A stretch of DNA of 64,000 nucleotides from Prostheceraeus crozeri (lineage: Eukaryota > Platyhelminthes > Polycladida > Euryleptidae): contig CAJQUW010009248.1 of NCBI GenBank assembly GCA_907163375.1, positions 1 through 64,000 on the forward strand, given 5' to 3'. A program made the position numbers and the translations under genes. Positions 22,801-32,669 of the stretch are shown here, piece by piece; position 1 is the first letter of the stretch, and every line of letters starts with the position of its first letter. Below the pieces are notes generated by a model. The model saw only the letters and a program-made list of their open reading frames with translations, did no database searches and was not told where the DNA came from.

Positions 22801-25800
22801 TATTGTGAACCATTTTCTATGTTGATGCTTTAACTGAAGTTGACCGCTGCATCCATGTCAGCATTTAGTTCTTGTCATTATATGCATTAGTATGTACTTT
22901 CATTTCTTGAATGTTTTCTGAGGAATGACATCGATATTTCCAGAAAACTTGTAAAACTATACTGAACTTATTTTAAAACTATGTGTTAAAATTATCACAG
23001 CATATTAGATTGGTCAACTAACAATCGAGTCAGTTAATTTGACGATATTTCAAGTATTATTATTGTAATCATATTACACGCAAAACTGAAAAAAATATCG
23101 CAAACTTTTGTTGCTGAATTATAGCAAATACACGTTAGCTATTTGACAAAGCGACTTGGTAAAAATTAGTAATTAGGTAAAAAAACGGCTTTCCTCAAAG
23201 TCTCAAAGAATATTAGCAGTTTTGATTCTTTAGGGAAAGGAAAAATCGCTCTGCATTAATCGATTTGTCGAAGAGGATTTGTCCAGTCGTAGAGTTCCTC
23301 GAATATATCAGACCTGCAGCACTATTTGTTGCACACATGTGACTGGAATTCCTTTTCACCAATTCTTGAAATGCAAATTACAACTGCTCCTTTATCAGGT
23401 TTCATAGCATAAAGCAGCGGATAATATAGATATCATCCTCTGCTATAGACATGCATGAAGCTTTCAGATGTTCGTGCTCTCTGCAAATAGTGACATGCAA
23501 CTACAATTGCTATTTCAAGAGTACTTAGCAAACAGTCTACATTAAAAGAATGAGATTTGAAATGTGACCTTCCATACAGATGGGGTGCACATCTGAAAGA
23601 GCACTTTTTTCATAGAGTTATTTGATGAGACTTTGAAGAGGAACGACTTGCAACATCCTTGACACCATTTGGCTACTTCCTTGGGCGATCGTAAAGACAA
23701 GGAATATTGCTATGTTTAGTCACCAATTAATGAAGATTTTTTTATGAAATCAGACAGGAAAAACATGAACTGTATTGACAAGATCCTGCATAATTTGTTC
23801 CGAAGATGGAGGACAATTTTAGCGCAATTTTCATTAGATTTGATTGAATAATCTTGACGTATTTCTTTCAATTTCAGACTGAAATCTTTTGAAATTCCAG
23901 ACTAGTAAAACTGCAACTTTTGCATTGAAATCAGGATCGTTTTATTTGAAGTAGTTCTTTAATAGTTTCTTAAAAGGGAACCGCTTGTATGGTATTTTAA
24001 AATGTTTTTTATATTCTTCCACAGCACTTGCTCAAGTACTACTAGAAGAAGTGCAAACATGCAGAATCGAAGTAATGAAGTGCTAGTATGGATGAGACTG
24101 CTAAAAATGAGCGGTCGTATATTTCAGCATGTATTTACTTAAATTAAAATTTGACAATTTTGTGTTCCAATTTAGTTAGCTTCCATTCTCAGATTAAGTG
24201 AAAAGTATTCACTTTGTGCTAATTTTTCCTAACATCATGCGTATGTAATTCTATCATTTTTTCTTATCGATTATGTGAGCGAGAGTGTTGAGAAATTTAG
24301 CTAAAAAGATGTGCATGCAAATATTAAGAGGCTTGCTACACCTCAGTGTACGTAACTTCATAGACAACGAAAAATAAGCACATACATGAGTCCATGACCT
24401 GAAGACAATTATTCCATGCGGCCTAGAGTTAATGCCTCTTACCTAATCAGAGAAAACACAGAGAATCTTCACCGAAGGTCTCAATATGCTTCTCATTGGA
24501 CTTACATGCGCTTTTCTTTTATCATGTTTGATAAGAAGAGGGATCGGGTAGAACTCGGCAGATACGCGGATTCCTGGTTAGCGATATAGGCTGAACATCA
24601 TTCCGTGAAAGTCTCATTTTCGGTCTCGTTTCCTGCAAAAACCCGTTTTGGTGGCCGGACTATATCTTGCGAAAGAAGGTATAATTTTCACGATCAATAC
24701 ACTAGGTGACATGCCACGCTCAATCACGCGTAATTCAAGCGTAAACCACGCTTAATTACACATGACCCTAAACATCCATGGCTATGCGGGATATTGCTGC
24801 AACATCTGTTATATAAGTTAGTAATAGTTGTCAGTCCTGTTATATAGACTTCGCGTCTCATGTGTCTGTATGCATCAGAGGCTAAACAATGTGATAGGAC
24901 CTAAATTTCATGCTCAAGGAAGACAGAACATGCTTAGCGGTTCATCCGTGGTTCAAGCGGCAACCCAGACAACCGTAGACGACGTGCAAACTATAAAAGC
25001 TCGCCCGCGCGTATTCATAAATATTCTCCATTATTAACAGTATCAGATCAAATGATTTCTGACTCTTAGTGCAGCGCGTATGTACGCGGGTAGAAGAATA
25101 GAATGCCTTAACCACGGATGTTTGGGGTGTTCCGTAATTACGCGCGGCATGTCACCTAGTGCATGAGTCTAATGATAAGGAACATCAGTGTTTTATGCCT
25201 ACCAGCCGCACATCTTTTGCATGGCAATTTGATCTATCGTTTATTTAATTTCATTGTTGTTAAATGCTTTTGATAATGAATAGCATTCATTGCTATTGCA
25301 ATCAACTTCACATTTTCTCAATGTTGTGTTCTACAGATGATCAACAGCAAATCTCATTTAATTGGGTGTGGAATCTATCAATGCACAATTACCACGGCGC
25401 ATTTAGCTTGTCTTTTTGATACTGCGTAAGTTGGTGTATTGCAAAATTAGGTCTCATTTTTAAATAACTCAACTTTTATTTCAGGGTGAACATTACGCAG
25501 ACACCATTGTTCAAACCTTTTGAATATGGAGCTCCATGTGACAATTGTCCTACAAACTACGCATTTTGCAAAGATTCTATAATTTGTGCTAACACATTGG
25601 CTTGTAAAAGTGGCAGTTGTCGTAAGTATTGAGAATCATTGTCTTATGTCGACATACTTTAGTAAGTCATCATCCTAATGACTGTACTATTAGCATCCGT
25701 GTCTAAATCGAAAAGAGGCAAAGTTGCAAGTAGGATCTATATTTTCTACAACGACACTGAAGCCTTTCCCCAGCTATACCTTTCCCCTCCATGATACTTC

Positions 25801-28800
25801 ACCGACAAGGAAAGGCCTGACGCTGATGATGTTAAGTTTCATTGTATTAGCCGTGAATCACGCAAAGTACACTGCGAGGTGGTTGTTCCTGACTATTGTC
25901 AACCACTTGAAGAAGTCATCTTGTAGGGGGGACGTGGTCATGACAGTACGTGTCCACAACGAAACATCCTCTCTAGCATTTCAATGGGCATGACATTCGG
26001 CAGATAGCACAGAAATTGACAACAACAAAACCTTAGAAAGGAAGTAAAGCTCCATTCAATACACGATAGTGGCACAAAATCCCACGCATTTTCACTTAGA
26101 TACACTTGTCAACGGCTGTATCATTGGGTTAGAGTCAGTCACATGTGCAATGCTAAGCTTTTCATTGGTGATTCATGCCCCAACTTAGTTCCCCCGATGT
26201 GCCGCGACCTGGTGTCAATTTCCATTCTAGTCAACTTCAGATATTTCTATGGCAGGTAGTAATAGCGCAATATTGATAGATAGCATAGAAATCTTCAGCT
26301 GCAGTGACATTAAGATCCCACAAGTGAAGCCCAGCATATCTGACGGCAATACATCTTCAATGCGTCACTCAGGAAGAGAATGAGAATTGTACATTCACTT
26401 CTGGTTGAGTGCTGAAAGCGGTCTTGACAGCTGATTGCCTCGGTCAACACGCTCTCAGACCATGTAAATAGAATACGGAGTTGCATCCTCAGTTGAAAAA
26501 TGGAAACAGATCTGAATAGCTGCCATTTCATCTAATATCAGGAATTATCAGCAAGCCTAGTTCACATATATAACATCGACACAATTCCCTACTACAGTTG
26601 CAGGCATGCTCGGTTAAATTGGAGATTTGCAATTAGCAAGTTAGTGAAATTTCGACGAGAACTGATTAAATATCACTCTAAACACACTGATACTCAACTG
26701 AGTAAGTATGAATTGTATGTAACTCAGTATTTAATAATTAAAAGGTGCATTTATTAATCTAATCATTGCACGCGCACTAACTTACTCGATTTGCTATTAC
26801 TGTGTTTAAAGTGATATTTAATCAATGCCTGTTGAAATTTCACTAACTTACTAATTGCAAATCTCTTCTCTGAGATTAAAAAGAGATTTTCATGCATGTT
26901 AGTGCCTTCAAAAAGGAGAGAGCATTCTTCTATTAGAAATATTTAAATATGTGCTGATATAATCCATATACTAAAATATGTGTACTTGCAATATAATATT
27001 TCTCATATGATGATGAAAATCATCCCAGCAGCCATTTATAATAAAATATAATGCTTACAAATGTAAATTGTTAATTAAAGTAGTCCTAATGAGGACTAAT
27101 GGCGTTCTCCAATCCGCAAGTATACAAAGGCAATGCTGCTGTAATCATTGGATTAATCAGTTCTTAAAAGAACTCAGTGGATCTTTCTCGTGGCAACGAA
27201 TTAAAATTGATCAGCTTTGGCCCAATATCTGGTAAAAATGGAAATCTTAAGACTTGTAACACTACTGCTTATTCTTACTGTCAATATACTACATAGTTGT
27301 TCTTCCGAACAGAAACCACGTAATAAAAAAAAACTGTTGGTTTTTTATTACGTGGTTTCTGTTCGGAAGCTTAGTGCTATTTTATTGATTAATATACGAC
27401 ATGTAATACCATAGATTCCAAACACTGCCGTATACACGTTCTAATATACTGTACCGACTACAGATGATGGTAGTCAAAATAGAATAGGACAATGGTCACC
27501 ATAGGTTGAGGAAATTAAAAAATGGATGTTATAAAACAACTGCAGACCGATGAATAAAACTTGGAAAAGTTGAGGTAAAACATGGAAATGCAATGATGCT
27601 ACTACACCGATTACAAGTGAACTATATCTGACACTACACATGGTGGAGTATAATAGAATATAATTAATATATATTAATATGTAATATATCATATAAATAT
27701 ATGACATGATTGCCGCAAAGTTCGGAAAAGAATGTGGTCCTGTTTCGGAATCTTTTTTCTCACAAATGGTGTCACACTTGTCACGAGGTGCGCAGTAGAG
27801 CGGTTTATAAAGAGTATTGTAAAGCATGCTTTTTACAGTATAATACAGCCGTGCCATAATCTTCGAATCATTGATACGTAAATGCATTTCAGTCTTTCAC
27901 ATTTCTTTCAGAGTGTACAATATCGGATAGCTTATGCACTCAGAGTAGCTCCAAAAATGATTTCGACGAAGCCAATTGTCGATGTCGTTGCCAGCCAGGA
28001 AATGACGGAAGTGTTTGCGATGGTGAGTCCGACAAGGTCCTACAGGAGGCGCTCCAAGCATGCACATGGATACCTTTGAATTCAAAGGGTTTTCAGTTGC
28101 GTTGATCATAAAGTAATTAGTTAGATCGCATGTCGCTATCTGCGTGCTGGTCAGCGGTGGTAGTTCGAATTCGGTTTCATTTCTCAGGGAATTGTCTCTT
28201 CCTTTCTTCACAGACTTAGTCTATCCATGTACAAATATATGTCGATGAGAACATTCATGACCTTTGGAAATATGAATCATTCGTACAACAGAGCTAAGTA
28301 CAGTAAGTGCACAAGTACTTCCTCCATGAATGCTTTGTTGATATTTAGGTCTGATGACAAAATAGTAGTCATAATACAAAAACTATTTGAGAAGTTCGTT
28401 GATATTTCGCAGGATAAGAGTCAATTAGTCCAAGATATTCGTGTGTCCACTTAACACATTAGAATCTTGACCTAGATAATCTATCTATATATGAAGCATA
28501 AGGTTTCATTTAATGTGATGTTTGTTAAAATGCATTCAAACTTAATGCAAAGTTCAATACGAAAATAATGTTTGGAAATTTAATTGATCTCTAGTATCGT
28601 TATTTACGCGAAACCACATGGAATCTGCAGAATGACAAATCATCACGAACAGCACATTTATAGCGAAATTTGTGTACTTCCGTAACAAGCACATTTCTTG
28701 GTTATGTTGTCTTTATGGCTGCAGAAAAGCACCTTGATTGCACTTTGAAATCATTGATTAAAACAGCAAAATAAAGTTCCAGGAGAGTCATAGTCCTCTA

Positions 28801-29630
28801 TATATGGTCTTTATTCAAAAATCGTATTTCCTGGAAGGAGATAGATAACTCACCGAATTCAAGGCATTTATGGCTTGCTTCAAATTACATTTGTCTTAAA
28901 AGATAACCTTTTGTCTCACCGTCGCATCTTTTCAAAAATGTCTCAGTCATCCGTTATCGCTCTAAACGAACAACCATTGATATCCGTTGAGCTACTTTTT
29001 GCAAGGATTATGCTTTTGAGATCTAAGAAACCGCTTCATCAATCTTTAAAAAAAGGTGAATTTTTGAAAATCTACCTATGAGTCTGCATACTATTTACAT
29101 GATACTACAGATATTGATATTCGGGAAGTATAAAATTCATTGAACATCAAATTAACTAACTTTTTATAGGAATTTTGATAGCATGTTAGCGTACAGGGAA
29201 ATTACATTTAGCATCAAACAAACGTTATGAACAGCATGATCATTTTAATTTTCATGTAAAATATATATAACTTCTTGGTTTAATACTCTAGCTTGCTTTT
29301 TTGGCAAATTTAATTATAATACCTTATTTTCAGAAACAGTTTCATTTTTTTAATGTTTACTCATCTACATCTATGTGTCAACTATGACAGTTGAATTTGA
29401 TTATGACATTTTACTCTTTCTATAAAGGGAGATTTATGGCATGAAAAACAAGAAATGGAAATCATGTTTGCAAGACTAATCCTCAGTAGGAGTTACTCAT
29501 TATTTGTTCAGTTTTTCATGTGATCATAATTGACAACTCGACTCTTTCAGGAGTAATCGATGCTATAGAACCGGAGATTATATCGATGCCTGAGGCAGCA
29601 TCTGAAGAGGAACTGAATCTACCAATTTGA
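13663..29630 (+). CDS. CAP/SCP-domain secreted protein with EGF-like module, seven exons
   Basis: Exons 13663-13869, 16008-16111, 21299-21380, 25337-25425, 25485-25621, 27912-28022 and 29551-29630 join in consistent phase (0,2,0,2,1,1) into 810 nt, 269 residues plus stop. A signal peptide (hydrophobic, ending near CCLG) is followed by a divergent CAP domain: LVKKINDLR (helix 1), KCIEYGYSS, SRNI (usually GENI), GDYMQMINSKS (usually GHYTQVVW), HLIGCGIYQC, LACLFD and FEYGAPCDNCP. Next come a cysteine-rich hinge and an EGF-like module ending CRCQPGNDGSVC, then a short acidic tail. The two His and the Glu residues of the classical CAP cavity are mostly replaced, so any cavity-based activity is doubtful. 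CAP proteins are secreted and act in defence, venom, reproduction or host interaction; the role here is unknown. Start at 13663 or 13687. Confidence 0.85.
14115..14398. mobile_element. MITE-like element built on a GGCAC motif
   Basis: The ends CACTGTAAACTCTAGGGCAC and (right, reverse complement) CACTGCAAACTGTAGGGCAC are inverted repeats of about 20 bp. The interior is filled with GGCACGAA, GTGCC and GGCGCC variants in both orientations, that is, copies of the subterminal motif. Non-coding, lies in CAP intron 1. No clear target-site duplication (TG on the left, TA on the right). Confidence 0.75.
14445..14612 (-). repeat. tRNA-derived SINE
   Basis: On the minus strand an A-box-like GTGGCACAGTGGTTAAGTGC (about 14571-14590) is followed by a B-box-like ACAGGTCGAACCCC (about 14532-14545), at tRNA-like spacing. 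It is a SINE head rather than a tRNA gene, because no acceptor stem is visible. The rest (CGGTATGGGG near 14440) may be SINE body. Confidence 0.65.
15128..15346. mobile_element. Candidate MITE with iterated TGTGGTGTAAGAGA motif
   Basis: Starts TACACAGTGAGAG and ends CCTCACTGTGGTGTA, an imperfect inverted pair. Inside, CTGTGGTGTAAGAGAAC, GTGTGGTGTAAGAGAAT and the inverse TTCTTAACAC recur. Boundaries are approximate. Confidence 0.5.
15345..15455 (-). repeat. Dispersed repeat C, partial copy
   Basis: Reverse complement of the first ~115 bases of repeat C (27002-27655 and 43921-44465), including the CCTAATGAGGACT region and the GATGATGAAA...TCATC end. Confidence 0.85.
16008..16111 (+). CDS. CAP gene exon 2
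   Basis: Acceptor in TTTTTAGAG (two adjacent AGs; only the second, ending 16007, keeps the frame). Encodes ASSDVEDLIQNIP, KCIEYGYSS and SRNISM, and ends in phase 2 at GTGAGT (16112). The next exon supplies the third base of a His codon. Confidence 0.75.
16251..17006. mobile_element. hAT-like non-autonomous element with subterminal repeats
   Basis: Ends CAGGGATCTG and (right, reverse complement) CAGGGATGTG. Flanked by CATCTCAT (16243-16250) and CATCTCAG (17007-17014), a near-perfect 8-bp target-site duplication as in hAT elements. Both subterminal regions carry GATAGGACTCCG in alternating orientation (16258-16320 and 16932-17000), typical of hAT transposase-binding repeats. No transposase gene. 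Lies in CAP intron 2. Confidence 0.85.
17557..17677. mobile_element. piggyBac-type MITE, 121 bp
   Basis: TTAA at 17553-17556 and 17678-17681 flank inverted ends CCGTCAGAGACCTGAG and (right, reverse complement) CCCTCAGAGACCTGAG. TTAA flanks and CCC-type ends fit piggyBac. Non-coding. Confidence 0.85.
18475..18640 (-). repeat. tRNA-derived SINE, second family
   Basis: On the minus strand, A-box-like GTGGCCTAGTGAAGAAGG (about 18586-18603) and B-box-like CGGTTCTATTCCTGGGT (about 18541-18557). The tail (18475-18530) is shared with a truncated copy at 19820-19906. Confidence 0.7.
18684..18943 (+). mobile_element. hAT-type MITE, copy 1
   Basis: About 260 bases ending CTTCAGATAAACAG...ATTTCTATG, homologous to 26008-26251 and, inverted, to 18959-19214. 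The left end is degraded (CAGAATT instead of CATAGAAATT), and no target-site duplication is left. Confidence 0.75.
18959..19214 (-). mobile_element. hAT-type MITE, copy 2, inverted next to copy 1
   Basis: Bounded by CATAGAAAT and ATTTCTATG and flanked by a perfect 8-bp duplication GTGTAGCG (18951-18958 and 19215-19222). It lies 15 bases from copy 1 in opposite orientation, so the pair forms a long inverted repeat with arms of about 250 bp. It carries a run of 10 G (19024-19033) where the other copies have CCCTCGG or CCCCCGA in the opposite sense. Confidence 0.9.
19286..19737 (-). repeat. Dispersed repeat A, copy 2
   Basis: Reverse complement of 8053-8495 with high identity, ending next to CTTATTAAGTG, similar to the flank of copy 1. 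Confidence 0.85.
19820..19906 (-). repeat. Truncated SINE (same family as 18475-18640)
   Basis: Shares GAATGACAGCTATTAAGT, AAGACACCAACAC and CAGACCGCACTCGCC-like sequence with 18478-18535; the tRNA-like head is missing. Confidence 0.7.
20172..20650 (-). pseudogene. LINE (CR1/L2-type) 3' end, 5'-truncated
   Basis: On the minus strand, frames give HGRVVPFWNDLPADCDE and SSISSF then FKNALVLTLMKLPDLLDF. These match the extreme C-terminus of LINE reverse-transcriptase proteins, where a WN-LP motif precedes an FK-L stretch. At least one frameshift separates them. It ends in an 8-bp tandem repeat, CAATCAAG (about 20175-20203), the kind of short 3' repeat used by CR1/L2 LINEs instead of poly-A. Confidence 0.7.
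20651..21298. other. Intron 2 of the CAP gene, nothing else seen
   Basis: No repeat or coding signal recognised before the exon at 21299. The open frame at 20860-21123 has no family motif. Confidence 0.35.
21299..21380 (+). CDS. CAP gene exon 3
   Basis: Acceptor CATCTCCAG; encodes AWSAWSNDGDIDLN and RRGDYMQ; ends phase 0 at donor GTCAGT. GDYMQ corresponds to the CAP motif GHYTQ with His replaced by Asp. Confidence 0.85.
21381..24699. other. Intron 3 of the CAP gene, no feature recognised
   Basis: More than 3 kb of AT-rich sequence with no open frame, transposon end or repeat that I can support. Confidence 0.4.
24700..25161. mobile_element. MITE with CACTAGGTGACATG ends
   Basis: Inverted ends CACTAGGTGACATGCCACGC and (right, reverse complement) CACTAGGTGACATGCCGCGC. 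The subterminal CACGCTTAATTAC / CGTAATTACGCG motif is iterated several times (24714-24760 and 25131-25150), and a second shared stretch (AAACATCCATGG / AAACATCCGTGG) lies further in. 462 bp, non-coding, in CAP intron 3. Left flank TA, right flank CA. Confidence 0.85.
25337..25425 (+). CDS. CAP gene exon 4
   Basis: Acceptor TTCTACAG; encodes MINSKSHLIGCGIYQC and LACLFD, the most recognisable CAP segment; ends phase 2 at GTAAGT. Confidence 0.9.
25485..25621 (+). CDS. CAP gene exon 5 (end of CAP domain, cysteine-rich hinge)
   Basis: Acceptor TTTATTTCAG after a 59-base intron; encodes NITQTPLFKPFEYGAPCDNC and further cysteines (FCKDSIIC, LACKSGSC); ends phase 1 at GTAAGT. Confidence 0.9.
26008..26251 (+). 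mobile_element. hAT-type MITE, copy 3
   Basis: Starts CACAGAAATTGAC and ends ATTTCTATG. Flanked by GCAGATAG (26000-26007) and GCAGGTAG (26252-26259), an 8-bp duplication with one mismatch. Homologous to the pair at 18684-19214. Confidence 0.88.
26622..26866. mobile_element. MITE with ~65-bp terminal inverted repeats
   Basis: The left arm 26622-26687 (AGATTTGCAATTAGCAAGTT ... TAAATATCACTCTAAACACA) and the right arm 26801-26865 are inverted copies with few mismatches. The interior contains another CACTAACTTACT, a piece of the arm. About 245 bp, in CAP intron 5. Confidence 0.85.
27002..27655 (+). repeat. Dispersed repeat C, copy with hairpin insertion
   Basis: Homologous to 43921-44465 over its whole length, apart from about 114 extra bases (27293-27406). 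Both copies start TGATGATGAAAATCATCCC, contain AGTCCTAATGAGGACT, and contain an ATG (27238) starting MEILRLVTLL, which reads like a signal peptide in both. Element type unknown. Confidence 0.85.
27302..27369. repeat. Perfect 29-bp hairpin with 10-base loop
   Basis: 27302-27330 (CTTCCGAACAGAAACCACGT then AATAAAAAA) is the exact reverse complement of 27341-27369; the loop is AAACTGTTGG. It lies inside the extra segment of repeat C and is absent from the copy at 43921. Flanks AATATACTACAT and AATATACGACAT may be an insertion-site duplication. Confidence 0.92.
27912..28022 (+). CDS. CAP gene exon 6 (EGF-like module)
   Basis: Acceptor TTTCTTTCAG; encodes CTISDSLC then CRCRCQPGNDGSVCD, which fits the C-x-C-x2-G-x2-G-x2-C end of EGF-like modules; ends phase 1 at GTGAGT. 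Confidence 0.88.
28023..29550. other. Intron 6 of the CAP gene, no other feature recognised
   Basis: AT-rich, no transposon end or coding motif supported. Confidence 0.4.
29551..29630 (+). CDS. CAP gene exon 7 (acidic C-terminus and stop)
   Basis: Acceptor ACTCTTTCAG; encodes GVIDAIEPEIISMPEAASEE and a few more residues to TGA. No clear AATAAA signal in the next 100 bases. Confidence 0.75.
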
Positions 29631-30194
29631 CCCACTTTCGGAAACAGGTAAATGAAATGCCACACTCCGTACTTGACAATTTTATTTACAAAAATTTTAG
29701 TCTTTGATAAGTAAGTAAGCGTTTATTCGGAACTATTTGAAATCGCAACATTACAAAATGGCTTTTACACAATAATGACATGCATATGAATGAGTCGATA
29801 AAACATGTCGACAACACAAAGGCAAAAAAATCAACAGCTTCATAAAAGTCAAATGCTGGGAGATATGTAACATACCATTAGCCATAATACATGAATATGG
29901 GAAGAATGAATGCATTCTTCTACTAGAATTCTTCTAGTTAAGTGAATACAACCATACGTAGCCAACAAGAAACTAAGTGAACGTCCCCATAGATACTCCC
30001 GCCGTTAGTCCACTGCTTCAGAAAAGAAATAAGGAATTACATGTAGGGTGTCCGTAAAGTCGCTTGACTTTTAAATTGAACATCTACATGAGAAAGCAAA
30101 AAACTTTTTTATCACAAGCCATGTTATATTGCGCAACATCAAGGGGAATTTACGAATCTAACAATAAGAAGCCAATATTTGATGATTAAAATGT

Positions 30195-31008
30195 TCAAAT
30201 CAAGTGTTCGAAATGATTGCCATCGCAATCAATCACTGCAGTCAATCGACGAATAATATCGAAAACACCGGCGGCAAGTTCTTCACATGTGACTTCATTG
30301 CAGATATCAGTGATCTTCTCACTCAACTGGTCCAGGCTTTGTGGCTTACCATGATGGTATATCTTCGCTTTCATCCATCCCCAGAACCAAAAGTCGAGAG
30401 GATTCAAATCAGGTGAACGTGGAGGCCACTCTCGGTCACATCCTCGACTTATCACGCGATCACCAAATGTCTGGACGAGGAAGTTTCGTACCTTTGTTGA
30501 AAAGTGGGGTGGGGCACCATCTTGCATAAATATACAGGAGGACAATTTGCGCTTTTGCGCAAGTTGAGGACGCGCGTGCTCCTTAAGCATCTGGAGATAG
30601 GAATCAGCTGTCACTGTGTTGGAGAAGAAAAAAGGTCGTAGTCCAAACTTAGCAGAAAATCCCATCCAAACACATAACTTAGCTGAATGAAGGGATTTTG
30701 AGATGCATGTTGATGGCTTAACATCTGACCAGATACGGCAATTGTGCGTGTTAACGATCCCATCGAGTGAAAAATGCGCCTCGTCAGACCAGACAATGTC
30801 ATCGATTACATTCTGATTGTCGAGAAGCCATCTCGCAAACTCTAAGCGCTTTGGCTTGTCGCCGGCTCAAGTGCTTGCATGACTTGTAATTTGTACGGGT
30901 AAAGTTTTAGTTCATGCCGAAGGATTTTATGGACACTAGTCTTTGAAATGATACCAACCTCTTCAGCCATTTTGCGAACTGACGTGACTCCTAGCTTTGA
31001 TTTTGAAC
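30195..31008 (-). pseudogene. DD41D transposase, C-terminal two thirds
   Basis: Continues the N-terminal piece at 32670-32915 across the Tc1 insertion. Read from about 31008 downward: SKLGVTSVRKMAEEVGIISK (second helix-turn-helix), then frame changes, VWSDEAHFSLDG (first Asp), CVWMGFSAKFGLRP, FMQDGAPPHFST (second Asp) and SPDLNPLDFWFWG, where the third catalytic residue is Asp. 41 residues separate the second and third Asp, the signature of the DD41D (rosa/Visitor-type) group. At least one frameshift near 30860 and one near 30700 plus the insertion make it inactive. Confidence 0.85.
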
Positions 31009-31010
31009 TA

Positions 31011-32667
31011 CAGATTGTTTCATAAAAAATGGATCACCCTTAAACATCGCCTTAAATTCAACTTTGTCTAACTCCGCCAAACTTGAACGAATTTCTCTGA
31101 AATTCGGAAGATATGTCAGTTGTGCTTACTAATATCATTGTTGGAAATTTCAAGCATGCATATTGAGTTGTTTTCCTGTTATAGATAAAAAAAGTAGTAG
31201 ATAATTTGATCTTCATTTAGCAATGTTACACAAAATCATACCTCACTCTTATGAAATTACATTTGTTTCCTTTGTAATGTAATATGTTGTTCTACAAGCC
31301 AAAAGCTATCAAGCAAAACAAAAATAAAGAAAATCGGTCAATCAGAGCCAGTATAGCACCATTATTCATCAACAATAATGTAACTGCTACATGTGATTAA
31401 CTGGACTTCATGTTCCATAGCTTCCTGACTTCGTTGCGGTGGTGTTGGCAGCACTCCTGATTGCTTTCAGCTAGAAATCTATCTCTTACCGGTTGAAAAC
31501 AATACAAAGCACAAATGAACAATAACGAGATCGCATTCACAAAAGGCAAAGTGTCAGCCTTGCTAGAACTAGGGTTTTCTTTGCGAGCTACAAGCAAGCG
31601 ACTAAATGTCTCTTACACAAATGTGCATCGATGGCATAATGATGATTTTCGACTCTGTCGTAAAGATGGCTCTGGTCGTCCACGCAAAACATCCAAACGT
31701 GGAGACCGCCTAATTTTGAGATTTGTTAAAGTTGATCCAAGTCTTTCGTTAACTGAGATGGTTGCACTAGACTCGTCTATTTCTAAGTCCACTATTCGTA
31801 GAAGACTTATTGAGTCGAATTTCAAGAGCTGTAAGAGGCCCTCTCAGACCGAATTATCAGATCAGCATACAAAAAGACGTCTCAGATGGGCAATGAGTCA
31901 TTGTCACTGGCGAAATCAATGGGATCGGGTTGTCTGGTCTGATGAGGCATCAGTCCGTATGAAGGATAGTGATGGTCGATTGAGATTATGGATAAAATCT
32001 GATCAGGAAATTCTGAGACATTTATATCGTCCCCGGGTACAAGGTGGTGCGACTCTACTGATTTGGGCTGGCATTTGGACCAATGGCCGCTCTGAACTTC
32101 ACATATAGCAAGGAACCATGAATTCTGAACGCTATGTGAATGTTTTACGAATGAACATTGGCCAAATGACAGATCAACTTGGTGATCCATCGACTTGGTT
32201 ATTTATGGATGATAATGCTACGTGTCACAGGAGTAGTAGAGTCAACTTATGGAAGTCTCAATTAGGGCTTAGGACATTATCTTGACCAGCTCGTTCTCCT
32301 GATCTGAATCCCATAGAAAATGTATGGAGTATTCTAAAACGTAACGTTCGTCGTTCACTGCTACCTACAGATGGCGTGTCACAACTTACGTCACTGTTAA
32401 AAAGAGAGTGGAGAAAGTTGGATCAGTCAAAAATCAACGATATCATCGAATCAATGCCTAGACGAATTGGTAATGTCATTGACAATAAGGGTAGGGCCAC
32501 AAAATATTAGCTTCTTAAGAACCGTTGCTGTATCATAGCTTATCAGATTATATAAGGACATTTAAATATATTAGGGACATGAAATAACATGAAAAATGCT
32601 TTCTGTATCATACTTATGTTTTATTTAGTCAAATTTTAGGCTGATCCACTTTTTATGAAACGGACTG
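31011..32667 (+). mobile_element. Tc1-like element, family 1, nested copy
   Basis: Full-length (1657 bp) copy of the family at 47252-48904. Ends CAGATTGTTTCATAAAAAAT and (reverse complement) CAGTCCGTTTCATAAAAAGT, TA on both sides (31009-31010 and 32668-32669). Inserted into the DD41D transposase gene, so it is younger than that element. Confidence 0.95.
31515..32509 (+). pseudogene. Tc1 DD34E transposase with two nonsense mutations
   Basis: Starts MNNNEIAFTKGKVSALLELG as in the intact copy and is collinear with it to the stop near 32509. A CAG to TAG change stops the frame at 32106-32108 (after SELHI), and a TGG to TGA change is found near 32284 (LSWPAR). All catalytic residues are otherwise in place (VWSDEAS, DDNATCHRS, LNPIENVW). 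Differences from the other copies are few, so inactivation is recent. Confidence 0.92.
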
Positions 32668-32669
32668 TA

